From Bacillota bacterium (lineage in GTDB: Bacteria > Bacillota > Clostridia > Peptostreptococcales > Anaerovoracaceae), in the NCBI GenBank assembly GCA_029006195.1, contig JAQXGH010000012.1, forward strand, positions 1 to 48,949: 48,949 nucleotides of DNA. Direction: 5' to 3'. Position 1 is the stretch's first letter; each line of letters opens with the position of its first letter. Shown one piece after another: positions 23,516 through 32,908 of this stretch. The translations under genes were made by a program, and so were the position numbers. The notes under the pieces are model-generated. The model was not told the origin of the DNA, did not search any database, and saw only the letters and a program-made list of their open reading frames with translations.

Positions 23516-23980
23516 ATGATAGCACCAGAACAATGGCAGGAATATCAGAAGAAATATCAGAGATACGGCTTTGAAATGGCTCCTGAAACAGATAGCAGGA
23601 GAGAAAGAATCGAACGTCGTAAGGCTGCACAGAAATCAGAAGCAACAGTTCTGACATTAAGAAATGACAGAAGAATCATACTTGCTACGGTGCTTTTTTC
23701 TGCCATTATGGTTATAATGGTTGTAGTAATGGCAGCTTTTGCAGCTAAGATTACTTACGATATTAATAAGATAAAAACTGAAAATGATGTTCTCATCGGA
23801 GAAATTGAGGATATGGATGTAGACATCCTAAGTACTGAAAGCATAGGCTACGTAGAGAAGACAGCGAGAAAAGAACTGCACATGAAAGTAGCACCAGAAG
23901 AGAGCACAATTTATGTTTCAGCTGAAGATATTCCACAGAAAGGCTTCGGCGAAATTGTGAAAACTAAGGCTTACGAATAA
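23516..23980 (+). CDS. ftsL: FtsL-like divisome protein
   Basis: This is a bitopic membrane protein of 154 residues. A charged cytoplasmic tail (1-52) is followed by one membrane span (about 54-76) and an extracellular coiled-coil (KITYDINKIKTENDVLIGEIEDM). FtsL pairs with FtsB/DivIC and links FtsQ to the FtsWI septal synthase. Sequence conservation in this family is low, so the call rests on topology and on the position between rsmH and the penicillin-binding protein. It starts 3 bases after the rsmH stop. Confidence 0.8.
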   Translation: MIAPEQWQEYQKKYQRYGFEMAPETDSRRERIERRKAAQKSEATVLTLRNDRRIILATVLFSAIMVIMVVVMAAFAAKITYDINKIKTENDVLIGEIEDMDVDILSTESIGYVEKTARKELHMKVAPEESTIYVSAEDIPQKGFGEIVKTKAYE

Positions 23981-24058
23981 TAATAGAAGATTTTGACCCG
24001 GGCACAGCAGGGAAAATTGTGCCCGGGATTACTTGTATTTTTGAGGTATTGATAAAAC

Positions 24059-26056
24059 ATGCATACAACGAACAACAGCAGGAAAAACTTAATAATCGTA
24101 CTAACACTTGTATTCATCTGCATGATTATTTTATGCGGCAGAGTAGGATATCTGCAGATAGTAAGGGGCGATGAGCTCAGCGAAATGGCTTTGGAACGTC
24201 AGACAAAGGACAGACCTATCGAAGCGGACCGTGGAACTATCTATGACAGAAACGGCGAGAAGCTGGCTGTTAGTGTTAAGTGCTACACGGTTTATGTAAC
24301 TCCAGCAGAAGTTGGTAATGGCCTCAAGAGATCAGAAAGAAGAGCTGAGCAGGGCAGAGTTGCCAAGCAGCTTGCTGATATCTTGGAACTTGATGAACAG
24401 AAAGTTTACAACAAGGTAACAAGTGAGTATTCGCAGGTTAAGGTTATCAAGGGTATAGATAAGGCTACAGCTAACCAGATAAGAGACAAGAAACTGAGTG
24501 GTGTTACTATCATGAGTGACACTAAACGAAGCTATCCTAACGGTAATATGGCGTCAAAGGTATTAGGGCTTGTTAACGAGGATAACGTCGGACAGTCAGG
24601 TCTGGAACTTCAGTACAACAAGTACCTTAGCGGTGTTGCAGGCAGATGGGTAGACTATACAGACAACACAGGTAGAAACCAGCTGTCATATTCATCCGAA
24701 AACAGTAAGTACTATCAGTCAGAGGACGGCTACAATCTCTACACTACAATTGATGAAGTAATCCAGAGTTATACAGAAGATGCGCTTGAAAATGCACTTA
24801 AGAACACAAAAGCAGAGAGAGCCATGGCTATCGTAATGGACCCGGAAACAGGCGACGTTTTAGCGATGGCACAGAAACCTGACTTTGACCCTAACAATGC
24901 ATACGAGCCATCAGATCCGGAAGAGAAAGATAAATTTGATGCTCTTAGCGGAACTGAGCAGTCAGAATACCTGAGTAACATGTGGAGAAACTTCCTGGTA
25001 AGTGACGTTTATGAACCGGGTTCAGTATTCAAGCTCCTGACTACATCGATTGCTCTGGAAGAAGACGAAACAAGTCTTGACTCAACATTCAACTGCGTTG
25101 GTGTACTGAATGTTGCTGGAACATATATCCACTGCTGGGATGGATCAGGTCACGGAGAACAGAACCTTAAACAGGCAGTAGGTAACTCATGTAACCCTGT
25201 ATTTATGACACTGGCAACAAAGATTGGTATCGAGAAATTCTATGACTATCTTGAAAACTTCGGTATCACAGGTCAGACAGAAATTGACCTGCCGTCAGAA
25301 GGAATGGCAATTATGCAGTCAGAAGAATCTGCAGGGCCTGTTGGACTGGCGACTATAGGTTTCGGACAAGGTGTAGCCGTAACACCGATACAGCTTATAA
25401 CAGCAGTTTCTTCGATCGGTAACGAAGGGAACCTTATGAAACCTAGACTGGTTAAGGAAATAAAGGATTCTAAGGGTAACGTGGTCAAGGAAATTGAGCC
25501 TACGGTTCTCAGACAGACTATTTCTAAAGAAACTGCTGAAGAAATGTGCGACATTATGACATACGTTGTAGAAGAAGGCGGCGGCGGTGCTGCAGCAGTT
25601 AAGGGATACACAGTTGGCGCCAAGACTGGTACAGCTAACAAGGCAAAGAAGGGCGGATACAGTTCAAATACTTATTCATCCTGCCTGGCAATGGCCCCTA
25701 TGGAAGACCCTAAACTTGCAGTCCTCGTAATCGTGGATAGCCCTAAAGGCGTTAAGTACGGTAGTGTAACAGCTGCGCCTGCAGTAGGAACTATCCTGGA
25801 TAAATCACTTAAGCATCTCAATATCGCTCCTAAGGTAAGCGAAGAAGAAATCGAAGCTGAAGAAGCCGAAAAGATCGCTGTTCCTGATTTAACAGGAGAA
25901 AGTGCTGAGAATGCTATAGGCATCCTGGAAAAGAAGGGCCTGTCATTCGATATGAGTAAGGCTGCGCAAAAGCTGCCAGACTTTATGGTAGTTGATCAGT
26001 ATCCAAGTCCAGGAACAAAGGTTAAGCCTGGTACTAAGGTATATTTATATAATTAA
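24059..26056 (+). CDS. Class B penicillin-binding protein (FtsI/SpoVD type) with PASTA domain
   Basis: It is a DD-transpeptidase that cross-links septal or spore peptidoglycan. The 665-residue protein has one N-terminal membrane anchor (about 10-32), a dimerisation domain (EADRGTIYDRNGEKLA) and the transpeptidase with S322-VFK, S377-C-N and K522-TG motifs. A single PASTA domain (about 606-665, VPDLTGESAENAIGILEKKGL) follows. In Firmicutes clusters this slot holds pbpB/ftsI or spoVD; one PASTA domain is closer to SpoVD, but the presence of FtsW rather than SpoVE cannot be judged here. GAGGT stands about 11 bases before the ATG. Confidence 0.93.
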   Translation: MHTTNNSRKNLIIVLTLVFICMIILCGRVGYLQIVRGDELSEMALERQTKDRPIEADRGTIYDRNGEKLAVSVKCYTVYVTPAEVGNGLKRSERRAEQGRVAKQLADILELDEQKVYNKVTSEYSQVKVIKGIDKATANQIRDKKLSGVTIMSDTKRSYPNGNMASKVLGLVNEDNVGQSGLELQYNKYLSGVAGRWVDYTDNTGRNQLSYSSENSKYYQSEDGYNLYTTIDEVIQSYTEDALENALKNTKAERAMAIVMDPETGDVLAMAQKPDFDPNNAYEPSDPEEKDKFDALSGTEQSEYLSNMWRNFLVSDVYEPGSVFKLLTTSIALEEDETSLDSTFNCVGVLNVAGTYIHCWDGSGHGEQNLKQAVGNSCNPVFMTLATKIGIEKFYDYLENFGITGQTEIDLPSEGMAIMQSEESAGPVGLATIGFGQGVAVTPIQLITAVSSIGNEGNLMKPRLVKEIKDSKGNVVKEIEPTVLRQTISKETAEEMCDIMTYVVEEGGGGAAAVKGYTVGAKTGTANKAKKGGYSSNTYSSCLAMAPMEDPKLAVLVIVDSPKGVKYGSVTAAPAVGTILDKSLKHLNIAPKVSEEEIEAEEAEKIAVPDLTGESAENAIGILEKKGLSFDMSKAAQKLPDFMVVDQYPSPGTKVKPGTKVYLYN

Positions 26057-26074
26057 GCTAAAGAGGATATAGTT

Positions 26075-27478
26075 ATGAAGAAGATTAGTATTGAAGATAT
26101 AGTAGCAGTTACTGGCGCTAAACTGTTGGCTAGCTGTGAAAATGAAAATGCCATAACAGGCGTTAAACATGATTCTAGAGAGTGTGGCGAAGGAGATCTT
26201 TTCGTAGCGATAATCGGTGGAGTGCAGGACGGACATAAATATATCCCGCAGGTTCTTGCTGCAGGATGCAGATCTGTTTTGGTTTCACACACTAATGGAT
26301 GGCTTGATGAAATTGATGAAGCAGATCGTGATAACATCAACATCATTATGGTAGATGATACTGTCTACAAAATGGGCGAACTTGCCAAGTGGTACCTTGA
26401 TGGACTAGGCATTAAGAAAATTGCTGTAACTGGCAGTGTTGGCAAGACATCTACAAGAGATATGATTTATTTCGCACTCAGCGAAAAGTATAACACTGGT
26501 AAGAATCTTAAGAACTTTAATAATGACATAGGCCTTCCTATTTCAATATTCCAGTTCGATGAGAATACTGAGGCGGCCGTTCTGGAAATCGGCATGAATC
26601 ATTTTAACGAGCTGAGCAGATTGACAAGAATTATTGAACCCGAGATTGCGGTTATCACTAATATCGGTGTGGCGCATATGGAAAATCTGGGAAGCAGAGA
26701 TGGAATTTTTAAGGCTAAGATGGAAATCACAGAAGCGCTTGCCAGCAAGGCTCAAGGCGGCACTCTTGTTTATGCCAGAGATGAGGAATTCCTTAACGGA
26801 GAAAGAACTGCTGGAGACTACGATCAGGTTTCAGTAGGTACTAACGGACATAGCGATTATATTATATCTGATATTGACGATTTTGGTCTTGAAGGTATAG
26901 AATTTAATTTAGAGCATAATGAGCAGGTGTATAGAGTTAAGCTTCCTGTAGCGGGACTTCATAACGCCACAAACGCAGCAATTGCAATAGCTGTAGCGCA
27001 GCTTGCAGGCGTTTCCATAGAGGATGCGATAAGAGGTCTTGGCAAGGTCAACCTCACAGGCAGTAGACTTAAGAAAGTAAGTGGTAAGAACGTTACAGTT
27101 ATCGATGACACTTACAATGCAAACCCTGACTCAATGAAGAGTGCGCTTAGAGTTCTCGAGAAGACTAAGGCTAAGGGTAAGCGTGTAGCTATCCTGGGAG
27201 ATATGTATGAGCTTGGTGATAACGAAGCCAAGCAGCATTTCGGTGTTGGTATATTCGCTAGAAATTGCCAGATCGATACACTGATCTCAATAGGAGAACT
27301 GGGAAAGAATATCTCAGATGGTGCTAATGGCGGAGGGCTTACAGTAAAGCACTATGATACAAAGGAAGAAATGATCGCCGAAATGAAGAGTCTTATTCAC
27401 TCAGGCGATGTTATTCTCGTTAAGGCATCAAGAGGATTACATTTAGAAGATATAGTTAAAGAAGTTGCTGCAATTTAA
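26075..27478 (+). CDS. murF: UDP-MurNAc-tripeptide:D-Ala-D-Ala ligase
   Basis: It adds D-Ala-D-Ala to the UDP-MurNAc-tripeptide, the last cytoplasmic step of stem peptide synthesis. The 467-residue Mur ligase has an N-terminal UDP-binding domain (ITGVKHDSRECGEGDLFVAI), the ATP loop VTGSVGKTSTRDM, LEIGMNHFNELSRLT and the C-terminal VIDDTYNANPDSMKSAL, all MurF-specific. It follows the PBP gene directly, with no murE between them. Confidence 0.96.
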   Translation: MKKISIEDIVAVTGAKLLASCENENAITGVKHDSRECGEGDLFVAIIGGVQDGHKYIPQVLAAGCRSVLVSHTNGWLDEIDEADRDNINIIMVDDTVYKMGELAKWYLDGLGIKKIAVTGSVGKTSTRDMIYFALSEKYNTGKNLKNFNNDIGLPISIFQFDENTEAAVLEIGMNHFNELSRLTRIIEPEIAVITNIGVAHMENLGSRDGIFKAKMEITEALASKAQGGTLVYARDEEFLNGERTAGDYDQVSVGTNGHSDYIISDIDDFGLEGIEFNLEHNEQVYRVKLPVAGLHNATNAAIAIAVAQLAGVSIEDAIRGLGKVNLTGSRLKKVSGKNVTVIDDTYNANPDSMKSALRVLEKTKAKGKRVAILGDMYELGDNEAKQHFGVGIFARNCQIDTLISIGELGKNISDGANGGGLTVKHYDTKEEMIAEMKSLIHSGDVILVKASRGLHLEDIVKEVAAI

Positions 27479-27504
27479 CTTGTGGCGGGAATGAGGAGTA
27501 ACTA

Positions 27505-28488
27505 ATGATTATCAGTCTGATAGCATGTATAGTAATTGCTTTCGTGATTTCAGTAATTATAACTAAATATGAAATACCTTTTCTCAGACGTAAGGCTGGG
27601 CAGAATATTAGAGAAGAGGGCTTAAAGTCGCATTATTCTAAGGCAGGAACACCAAGCATGGGCGGTATCAGTTTCATTATCGCAGCATGTGTAACATCAA
27701 TTGGCGCCTGCTTGATCTGTGGCGGCGACATAGTTACAATGCTTCTTATAAATCTCGTATTCGTAGGCTTCGGACTTATCGGATTCTTCGACGACTATCT
27801 TAAGGTAATCAAGAAGCAGAACGAAGGTCTTAAGGCTAAACAGAAATTCGGATTGCAGATGATCATCTCAATTGCATTCGCAATTATTTTCGGTCATGTT
27901 TCTGATTTCGGAACTACACTGTACATTCCGATCGCAAATACATTTATTGACCTGGGAATTATCTACTATGCATTTATCGTATTCGCTGTACTGGCAATGA
28001 CAAATGCGGTTAACCTGACCGACGGTCTTGACGGACTGGCATCAGGCGTAACAGTTCTGGTCTCACTCTTCTTCGCAATAGCAGGAGTTGTAGTATTAAG
28101 CGGAACATTCCCTGATTCACTTACAGAATCATACTTCTTCGCATCAGTATGCGGAGGTTGTCTCGGATTCTTAGTATTCAACAAGAATCCGGCTAGAGTG
28201 TTCATGGGAGACACTGGATCACTGGCACTCGGCGGCGGCCTGGCTGCAGCAGCTATTGCCATGAAACTGGAACTGCTCCTTCTGGTTGCAGGTCTTCTGT
28301 TTGTTATTGAAGCACTTTCAGTAGTACTTCAGGTAAGTTATTTCAAGGCAACACACGGCAAGAGAATCTTCAAGATGGCGCCTATTCATCATCACTTCGA
28401 AATGTGCGGTTTCAGTGAGAAGCAGGTAGTTGGAGGATTCTGGGCGTTTACACTCATTTGCTGTATCATAGCAATGTTTATAATATAG
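27505..28488 (+). CDS. mraY: Phospho-MurNAc-pentapeptide transferase
   Basis: This polytopic membrane enzyme moves phospho-MurNAc-pentapeptide to undecaprenyl phosphate, making lipid I. The 327-residue protein has about ten spans. It shows GTPSMGGISFI, FFDDYLKVIKKQN with the catalytic aspartates, AVNLTDGLDGLASG and KMAPIHHHFE, which are the MraY signatures. TGAGGAGTAA precedes the start. It is in its normal cluster position before murD. Confidence 0.97.
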   Translation: MIISLIACIVIAFVISVIITKYEIPFLRRKAGQNIREEGLKSHYSKAGTPSMGGISFIIAACVTSIGACLICGGDIVTMLLINLVFVGFGLIGFFDDYLKVIKKQNEGLKAKQKFGLQMIISIAFAIIFGHVSDFGTTLYIPIANTFIDLGIIYYAFIVFAVLAMTNAVNLTDGLDGLASGVTVLVSLFFAIAGVVVLSGTFPDSLTESYFFASVCGGCLGFLVFNKNPARVFMGDTGSLALGGGLAAAAIAMKLELLLLVAGLLFVIEALSVVLQVSYFKATHGKRIFKMAPIHHHFEMCGFSEKQVVGGFWAFTLICCIIAMFII

Positions 28489-28503
28489 GAGGGTTAGATC
28501 GAT

Positions 28504-29862
28504 ATGAAAGACAAGAAAGTTCTCGTTATAGGAATGGGAAGATCAGGTATTGCTGCTGTATATGCGCTGGTAGATGCTGGTGCCATTGTAACTGTACAGG
28601 ACAGTAAGCCGGATGATGCGGTTGACCCTGATTTCATGGAATACCTTAATGCTAAGGGGATCGACAAATATTTCGCATGCACACCTGAAGATATGAGCGG
28701 CTTTGACATGCTGGTATTAAGCCCGGGAGTTCCGCCTTATCTCGGTTTCATTGAAAGTGCAAAGGCTTCAGGCGCTGAAATCATCGGCGAACTGGAACTT
28801 GCTTATAGACTTGGTCACGGCAGATATGTAGCGATCACAGGTACAAACGGTAAGACAACAACTACTACTTTAACAGGTGAAATATATAAGGCGGCAAATA
28901 AGGAAACTTATGTTGTAGGCAACATCGGTGTTGCAGTTATCTCTAAGGCAATAGAAGCTACAGACGATGCGGTTCTGGTAACAGAAGCCAGCAGCTTCCA
29001 GCTTGAAACTATCGACAGCTTTAGACCTGAAGTGTCAGCTATCCTCAACCTGACACCTGACCACCTGAACAGACATAAAACAATGGAAAACTACGGCAGC
29101 GCTAAGGCTAGAGTATTCCTCAACCAGACTAAGGATCAGTACTGTGTGCTGAACTTTGATGATAAGCTCTGCTACTCACTGGCAGAAACAGAGAAGTGCA
29201 ATGCTACAGTAGTTCCATTCAGCAGATTAGAAGAACTCGAGTTTGGAGCTTTTGTAAGAGATGGAAATATCGTAATCAGAAATGAAGCTGGAGAAGAAAT
29301 TGTGATCTGCGGTGCAGATGAACTCAAGATACCTGGCTCACACAATCTGGAAAACGCACTGGCTGCAGCTGCCATCACATACTTTGGCGGAATCGATCCT
29401 GAAGTGATCGGACATGTTCTTAGAACATTCGCAGGCGTTGAACACAGAATCGAACTTTGTGGTGAAATTAACGGCGTTAGATTTGTAAACGACTCTAAGG
29501 GTACAAATACAGACGCAGCTATCAAGGCCATCGAAGCAATGAAGGAAAACATCATCCTTATCGCTGGCGGATACGATAAGGGTTCAGAATATGATGACTT
29601 CATCGCAGCTTTTGGTGATAGAGTTAAGCATCTGGTGCTTATGGGCGTAACTGCTCCTAAAATCAGAGAAACTGCTGAAAGGGCTGGTTTCACAGCTATC
29701 ACTATGGCTGAAGATATGGTGGATTGTGTAAACAAGGCGTTTGAAATGGCTGCTCCTGGAGACGTAATCCTGCTTTCACCAGCATGCGCTAGCTGGGATA
29801 TGTACAGCTGTTTCGAAGAGAGAGGAGAACACTTTAAGAAATGCATGGAAGACCTGAAGTAA
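28504..29862 (+). CDS. murD: UDP-MurNAc-L-alanine:D-glutamate ligase
   Basis: It adds D-glutamate to UDP-MurNAc-L-Ala with ATP. The 452-residue protein begins with a Rossmann-like domain (KVLVIGMGRSGIAAV), then the ATP loop ITGTNGKTTTTTL, the Mg-binding LTPDHLNRH and the C-terminal FVNDSKGTNTDAAIKAIEA. These match MurD rather than MurC or MurE. The end overlaps the start of ftsW by 22 bases. Confidence 0.96.
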   Translation: MKDKKVLVIGMGRSGIAAVYALVDAGAIVTVQDSKPDDAVDPDFMEYLNAKGIDKYFACTPEDMSGFDMLVLSPGVPPYLGFIESAKASGAEIIGELELAYRLGHGRYVAITGTNGKTTTTTLTGEIYKAANKETYVVGNIGVAVISKAIEATDDAVLVTEASSFQLETIDSFRPEVSAILNLTPDHLNRHKTMENYGSAKARVFLNQTKDQYCVLNFDDKLCYSLAETEKCNATVVPFSRLEELEFGAFVRDGNIVIRNEAGEEIVICGADELKIPGSHNLENALAAAAITYFGGIDPEVIGHVLRTFAGVEHRIELCGEINGVRFVNDSKGTNTDAAIKAIEAMKENIILIAGGYDKGSEYDDFIAAFGDRVKHLVLMGVTAPKIRETAERAGFTAITMAEDMVDCVNKAFEMAAPGDVILLSPACASWDMYSCFEERGEHFKKCMEDLK

Positions 29863-31019
29863 GACTAAAAGAAACAGGTTCAATATACAGAAAACTCGGT
29901 CTGCAGAACATCGACTTCATCCTGCTTATAATAATGATAGTTTTAGTGGCATTCGGTATCACAATGGTATTCTCTGCCAGCTACTATTATTCAATAAGTA
30001 CAACGGATAATCCTTTCTCGTATTTAATCAAGGAAATAATCGCTGTAATTGTAGGAACGGCATGTTTTATCGCCGGTCTGGTGCTGGATTACAGAAATTA
30101 TAACAATAAGACTTTTGTTATTGTTGTTTTAGCTATTGCTGTCCTGCTGCTGATTTTAGTTCTTACACCGGCAGGAACTACTGTTAACGGCGCATCCAGA
30201 TGGATAGACATCAAGGTCACAACACTCATGCCTGGTGAAATCTGCAAACCTGCACTAATACTCTTTGTTGCATGGTTTTTAGGCGACAATATGAGAAAGG
30301 TTAAGTCACTCGTATATGGAATTCTGCCTATAGCGTTTGTTACTTTGATTTGTGCAGCTTTAATTTATAAGCAGCCTAACCTTTCAACAATGATCACAGT
30401 TTGCGGTATCGTTGTTGCGATGCTTTTAGTTGCAGGAATGAAGTGGAGATGGTTCTTTGTAATCTTTATTTTAGGCGTTATAGGCATTGCCTGCCTCATA
30501 ATATTCAAGCATGATAGTTACCAGGTTACAAGAATCCTGACTTTCCTTGATCCGTTTGCCGATGAACAGGGCGACGGTTATCAGGTAGTTCAGTCTCTGC
30601 TGGCTTTAGGATCAGGCGGCCCGTTTGGCGTTGGCCTTGGTAAGAGCGTACAGAAGACTTTATATCTTCCTGAACCTCAGAATGACTTTATCCTTGCCAT
30701 CATTGGTGAGGAACTCGGATTTATCGGTATCCTGGCTCTTATGGCAGTTTATTGCATTTTCATTTGGCGAGGTGCGAAAATCGCACTTAGAGCGAAGGAC
30801 CAGTTCGGTATGCTGCTGGCATCCGGAATTGTGTTAATGGTTGCGATTCAGGTGCTTCTTAACGTGGCGGTTGTTACATCGTCCATGCCGGCAACAGGAA
30901 TCAACCTGCCATTCATAAGTTACGGCGGTAACGCACTTATGATTTTCATGTTCTGTACTGGCGTGCTTCTTAATATATCCAAGCACGATATCAAGAGCAA
31001 AGAGAATGGAGAAGAATGA
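29841..31019 (+). CDS. ftsW: FtsW/RodA/SpoVE family lipid II polymerase
   Basis: SEDS-family glycosyltransferase that polymerises lipid II with its partner class B PBP. The 392-residue protein has about ten membrane spans. It carries the family stretches MVFSASYYYS, GASRWIDIK, YKQPNLSTMI, GEELGFIGILALM and the terminal PFISYGGNALMI. Its location between murD and murG points to FtsW, or SpoVE in a spore-former. The start at 29841 overlaps murD; GGAG lies 13 bases upstream and no better in-frame start precedes the first span. Confidence 0.92.
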   Translation: MHGRPEVRLKETGSIYRKLGLQNIDFILLIIMIVLVAFGITMVFSASYYYSISTTDNPFSYLIKEIIAVIVGTACFIAGLVLDYRNYNNKTFVIVVLAIAVLLLILVLTPAGTTVNGASRWIDIKVTTLMPGEICKPALILFVAWFLGDNMRKVKSLVYGILPIAFVTLICAALIYKQPNLSTMITVCGIVVAMLLVAGMKWRWFFVIFILGVIGIACLIIFKHDSYQVTRILTFLDPFADEQGDGYQVVQSLLALGSGGPFGVGLGKSVQKTLYLPEPQNDFILAIIGEELGFIGILALMAVYCIFIWRGAKIALRAKDQFGMLLASGIVLMVAIQVLLNVAVVTSSMPATGINLPFISYGGNALMIFMFCTGVLLNISKHDIKSKENGEE

Positions 31020-32128
31020 TGAAAGTAATAATGACAGGCGGCGGAACTGGCGGTCACATCTATCCGGCAGTTGCAATTGCAGATGAAATTAAAAAAAGAA
31101 ATCCAGATGCTCAGATTCTTTTTGTTGGAGCAGAGAGAGGTCTTGAGAAGAAACTGGTTCCAGAAAGAGGATACGATATCGAGCTTATAACAGTTGCCGG
31201 TTTTAACCGTAAGAACATGTTAAAGAATATCGACGTTGTTAAGAAGCTCATGAAGGGAAACAAGCAGGCTAGACAAATCGTTAGAGATTTTCAGCCTGAT
31301 TTCGTAGTTGGTACAGGCGGATATGCCAGTGCTCCACTTGTTAAGATGGCGCAGAAAGAAGGCGTTCCAACATACATCCACGAACAGAATGCGGTTCCTG
31401 GAATGACTAATAAGCTTCTTGAGAAGAATGTAAGAAAGGTTTTTCTTGGCTTTGCTAAAGCGGGAGAATCATTCAAATATAAGGACAAGCAGGTAGTCGT
31501 AGGAAATCCTGTACGTGACGAATTCATGCACACTGAGAAGCAGGAAGCCAGGAAGGAACTTGGCTTTGGCGAAAATGAATTCGTGATCCTGGCGTTCGGC
31601 GGAAGCCAGGGTGCAGGCAGAATAAACAAGGCGATGATGAGCGTTATCAAAGAATTCAATGGCGATAACGATTACAGAATTTGCCTGGGAGCGGGTAGCT
31701 ACTACTATGACGCTGTTTGTAAACAGTTAAAGGAAGAGGGTCTTGAAACAGCTGATAACATCAAAATCATGGAATACATCCGTGATATGGCTAAGTATCT
31801 GGCTGCGGCAGACCTGGTAATAAGCAGAAGCGGAGCACTGTCAGTTGCTGAAACTACAGTAAGCGGAACTCCTGCCATATTCATTCCATCACCAATAGTA
31901 ACAGGAAACCATCAGTACTATAATGCGCTGGCTGTAGCAGAAGAGGGCGGAGCTATAGTAATCGAAGAAGCCGATCTTGATAATGATGATCTTATTGAGA
32001 AAATCAGATCATTAAAGACTGATCCGGAAGCAATGGCTGAAATGGCAGCTAAGAGCAAAGCCTGTGGTCCTGTTAAAGCTACAGAAATAATTTGTGACAC
32101 TATAATGGGTGACTATGTAAATGGCTAA
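31016..32128 (+). CDS. murG: UDP-GlcNAc:undecaprenyl-PP-MurNAc-pentapeptide GlcNAc transferase
   Basis: It converts lipid I to lipid II at the inner face of the membrane. The 370-residue GT-B (GT28) enzyme starts with the MTGGGTGGHIYPA loop, followed by VVGTGGYASAPLV, IHEQNAVPGMTNKLL, FGGSQGA and ISRSGALSVAETTVSGTPAIFIPSP for UDP-GlcNAc binding. The start overlaps the ftsW stop (ATGA), indicating coupling; a second Met at the next codon is equally possible. Confidence 0.97.
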   Translation: MMKVIMTGGGTGGHIYPAVAIADEIKKRNPDAQILFVGAERGLEKKLVPERGYDIELITVAGFNRKNMLKNIDVVKKLMKGNKQARQIVRDFQPDFVVGTGGYASAPLVKMAQKEGVPTYIHEQNAVPGMTNKLLEKNVRKVFLGFAKAGESFKYKDKQVVVGNPVRDEFMHTEKQEARKELGFGENEFVILAFGGSQGAGRINKAMMSVIKEFNGDNDYRICLGAGSYYYDAVCKQLKEEGLETADNIKIMEYIRDMAKYLAAADLVISRSGALSVAETTVSGTPAIFIPSPIVTGNHQYYNALAVAEEGGAIVIEEADLDNDDLIEKIRSLKTDPEAMAEMAAKSKACGPVKATEIICDTIMGDYVNG

Positions 32129-32861
32129 CGAGAGAAAGAAAAAGAAAAGAAGAAAAAAACATTATTTCCTGAAATTTCTCATACTGGTAATAGTAGCGGG
32201 TGCAGCATTTGGAGTAGCTCATCTTCATTACTTCGATGTTACTGAAATTTCGATTTCAGGAAATCATGACATAACAGACCAGGAAGTTCTTGATCTTGCC
32301 AAGATAAAGATGAAGAAGAGTATCTTCGATGCACATCCATTCCTCATAGAAAGGCAGATAGAGAAGAACATGTTCGTCGAAAATGCCAAGGTAAAAAGAA
32401 AGCTACCTGGCAGAGTGGTTATAAAGATCAAAGAAAGAACAGGAATGGGCCAGTTTATCAAGGGCAAGGAATATGTCATAACAGATAGAGATGGCAAAGT
32501 GCTTTCAATAAGAAAGAAGGAAAGCAAAGTAGCATTCGTTCAGGGGGTTACTGTTAAAGAAGCCGAGAAGGGAAGCACTATTAAAACGTCAAATGATAAG
32601 GCTGTGGCGCTCATGTTGAATCTGATAGATGTTAATGAGAAAAATGACCTGTTTTTTAAGAGCGTATACATCAAAGGCGGCATAGTAAATGCGCACGTTT
32701 ATGATAGACTAGTTGTTAACGGCAGATACTCAAACGTTGTCAGCTGCATTAAGGCTGGAATATTGAAATCAGTAGTATATGACCTCTATCAGAAGGGAAC
32801 TGAAGAAGGCACAATAAATGTTAGTACAGACAATTATTGTTTCTTTACGCCCAAAAAGTAA
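32121..32861 (+). CDS. ftsQ: FtsQ/DivIB divisome protein
   Basis: Bitopic division protein of 246 residues. A lysine/arginine-rich cytoplasmic tail (1-13) is followed by one span (about 15-35), a POTRA domain beginning FDVTEISISGNHDITDQEVLDLA and a beta domain (VKRKLPGRVVIKIKERTGMG, VITDRDGKVL). It binds FtsL/FtsB and helps activate septal synthesis. It overlaps murG by 8 bases and is the last gene before the separate ftsZ promoter. Confidence 0.9.
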   Translation: MANERKKKKRRKKHYFLKFLILVIVAGAAFGVAHLHYFDVTEISISGNHDITDQEVLDLAKIKMKKSIFDAHPFLIERQIEKNMFVENAKVKRKLPGRVVIKIKERTGMGQFIKGKEYVITDRDGKVLSIRKKESKVAFVQGVTVKEAEKGSTIKTSNDKAVALMLNLIDVNEKNDLFFKSVYIKGGIVNAHVYDRLVVNGRYSNVVSCIKAGILKSVVYDLYQKGTEEGTINVSTDNYCFFTPKK

Positions 32862-32872
32862 TATGTTATACT
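32844..32872 (+). promoter_or_regulatory. Promoter candidate for ftsZ
   Basis: TTTACG, a 17-bp spacer and TATACT, with the -35 inside the last codons of ftsQ. It would let ftsZ be made at higher levels than the upstream cluster. Confidence 0.55.
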
Positions 32873-32908
32873 TAATTAAGTTTGAAGAATCATGGGAGGT
32901 AATTCTGA

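Noticed and set aside
29172-29846. 224-codon minus-strand frame under murD
   Set aside because: A shadow frame; murD is certain from its motifs.
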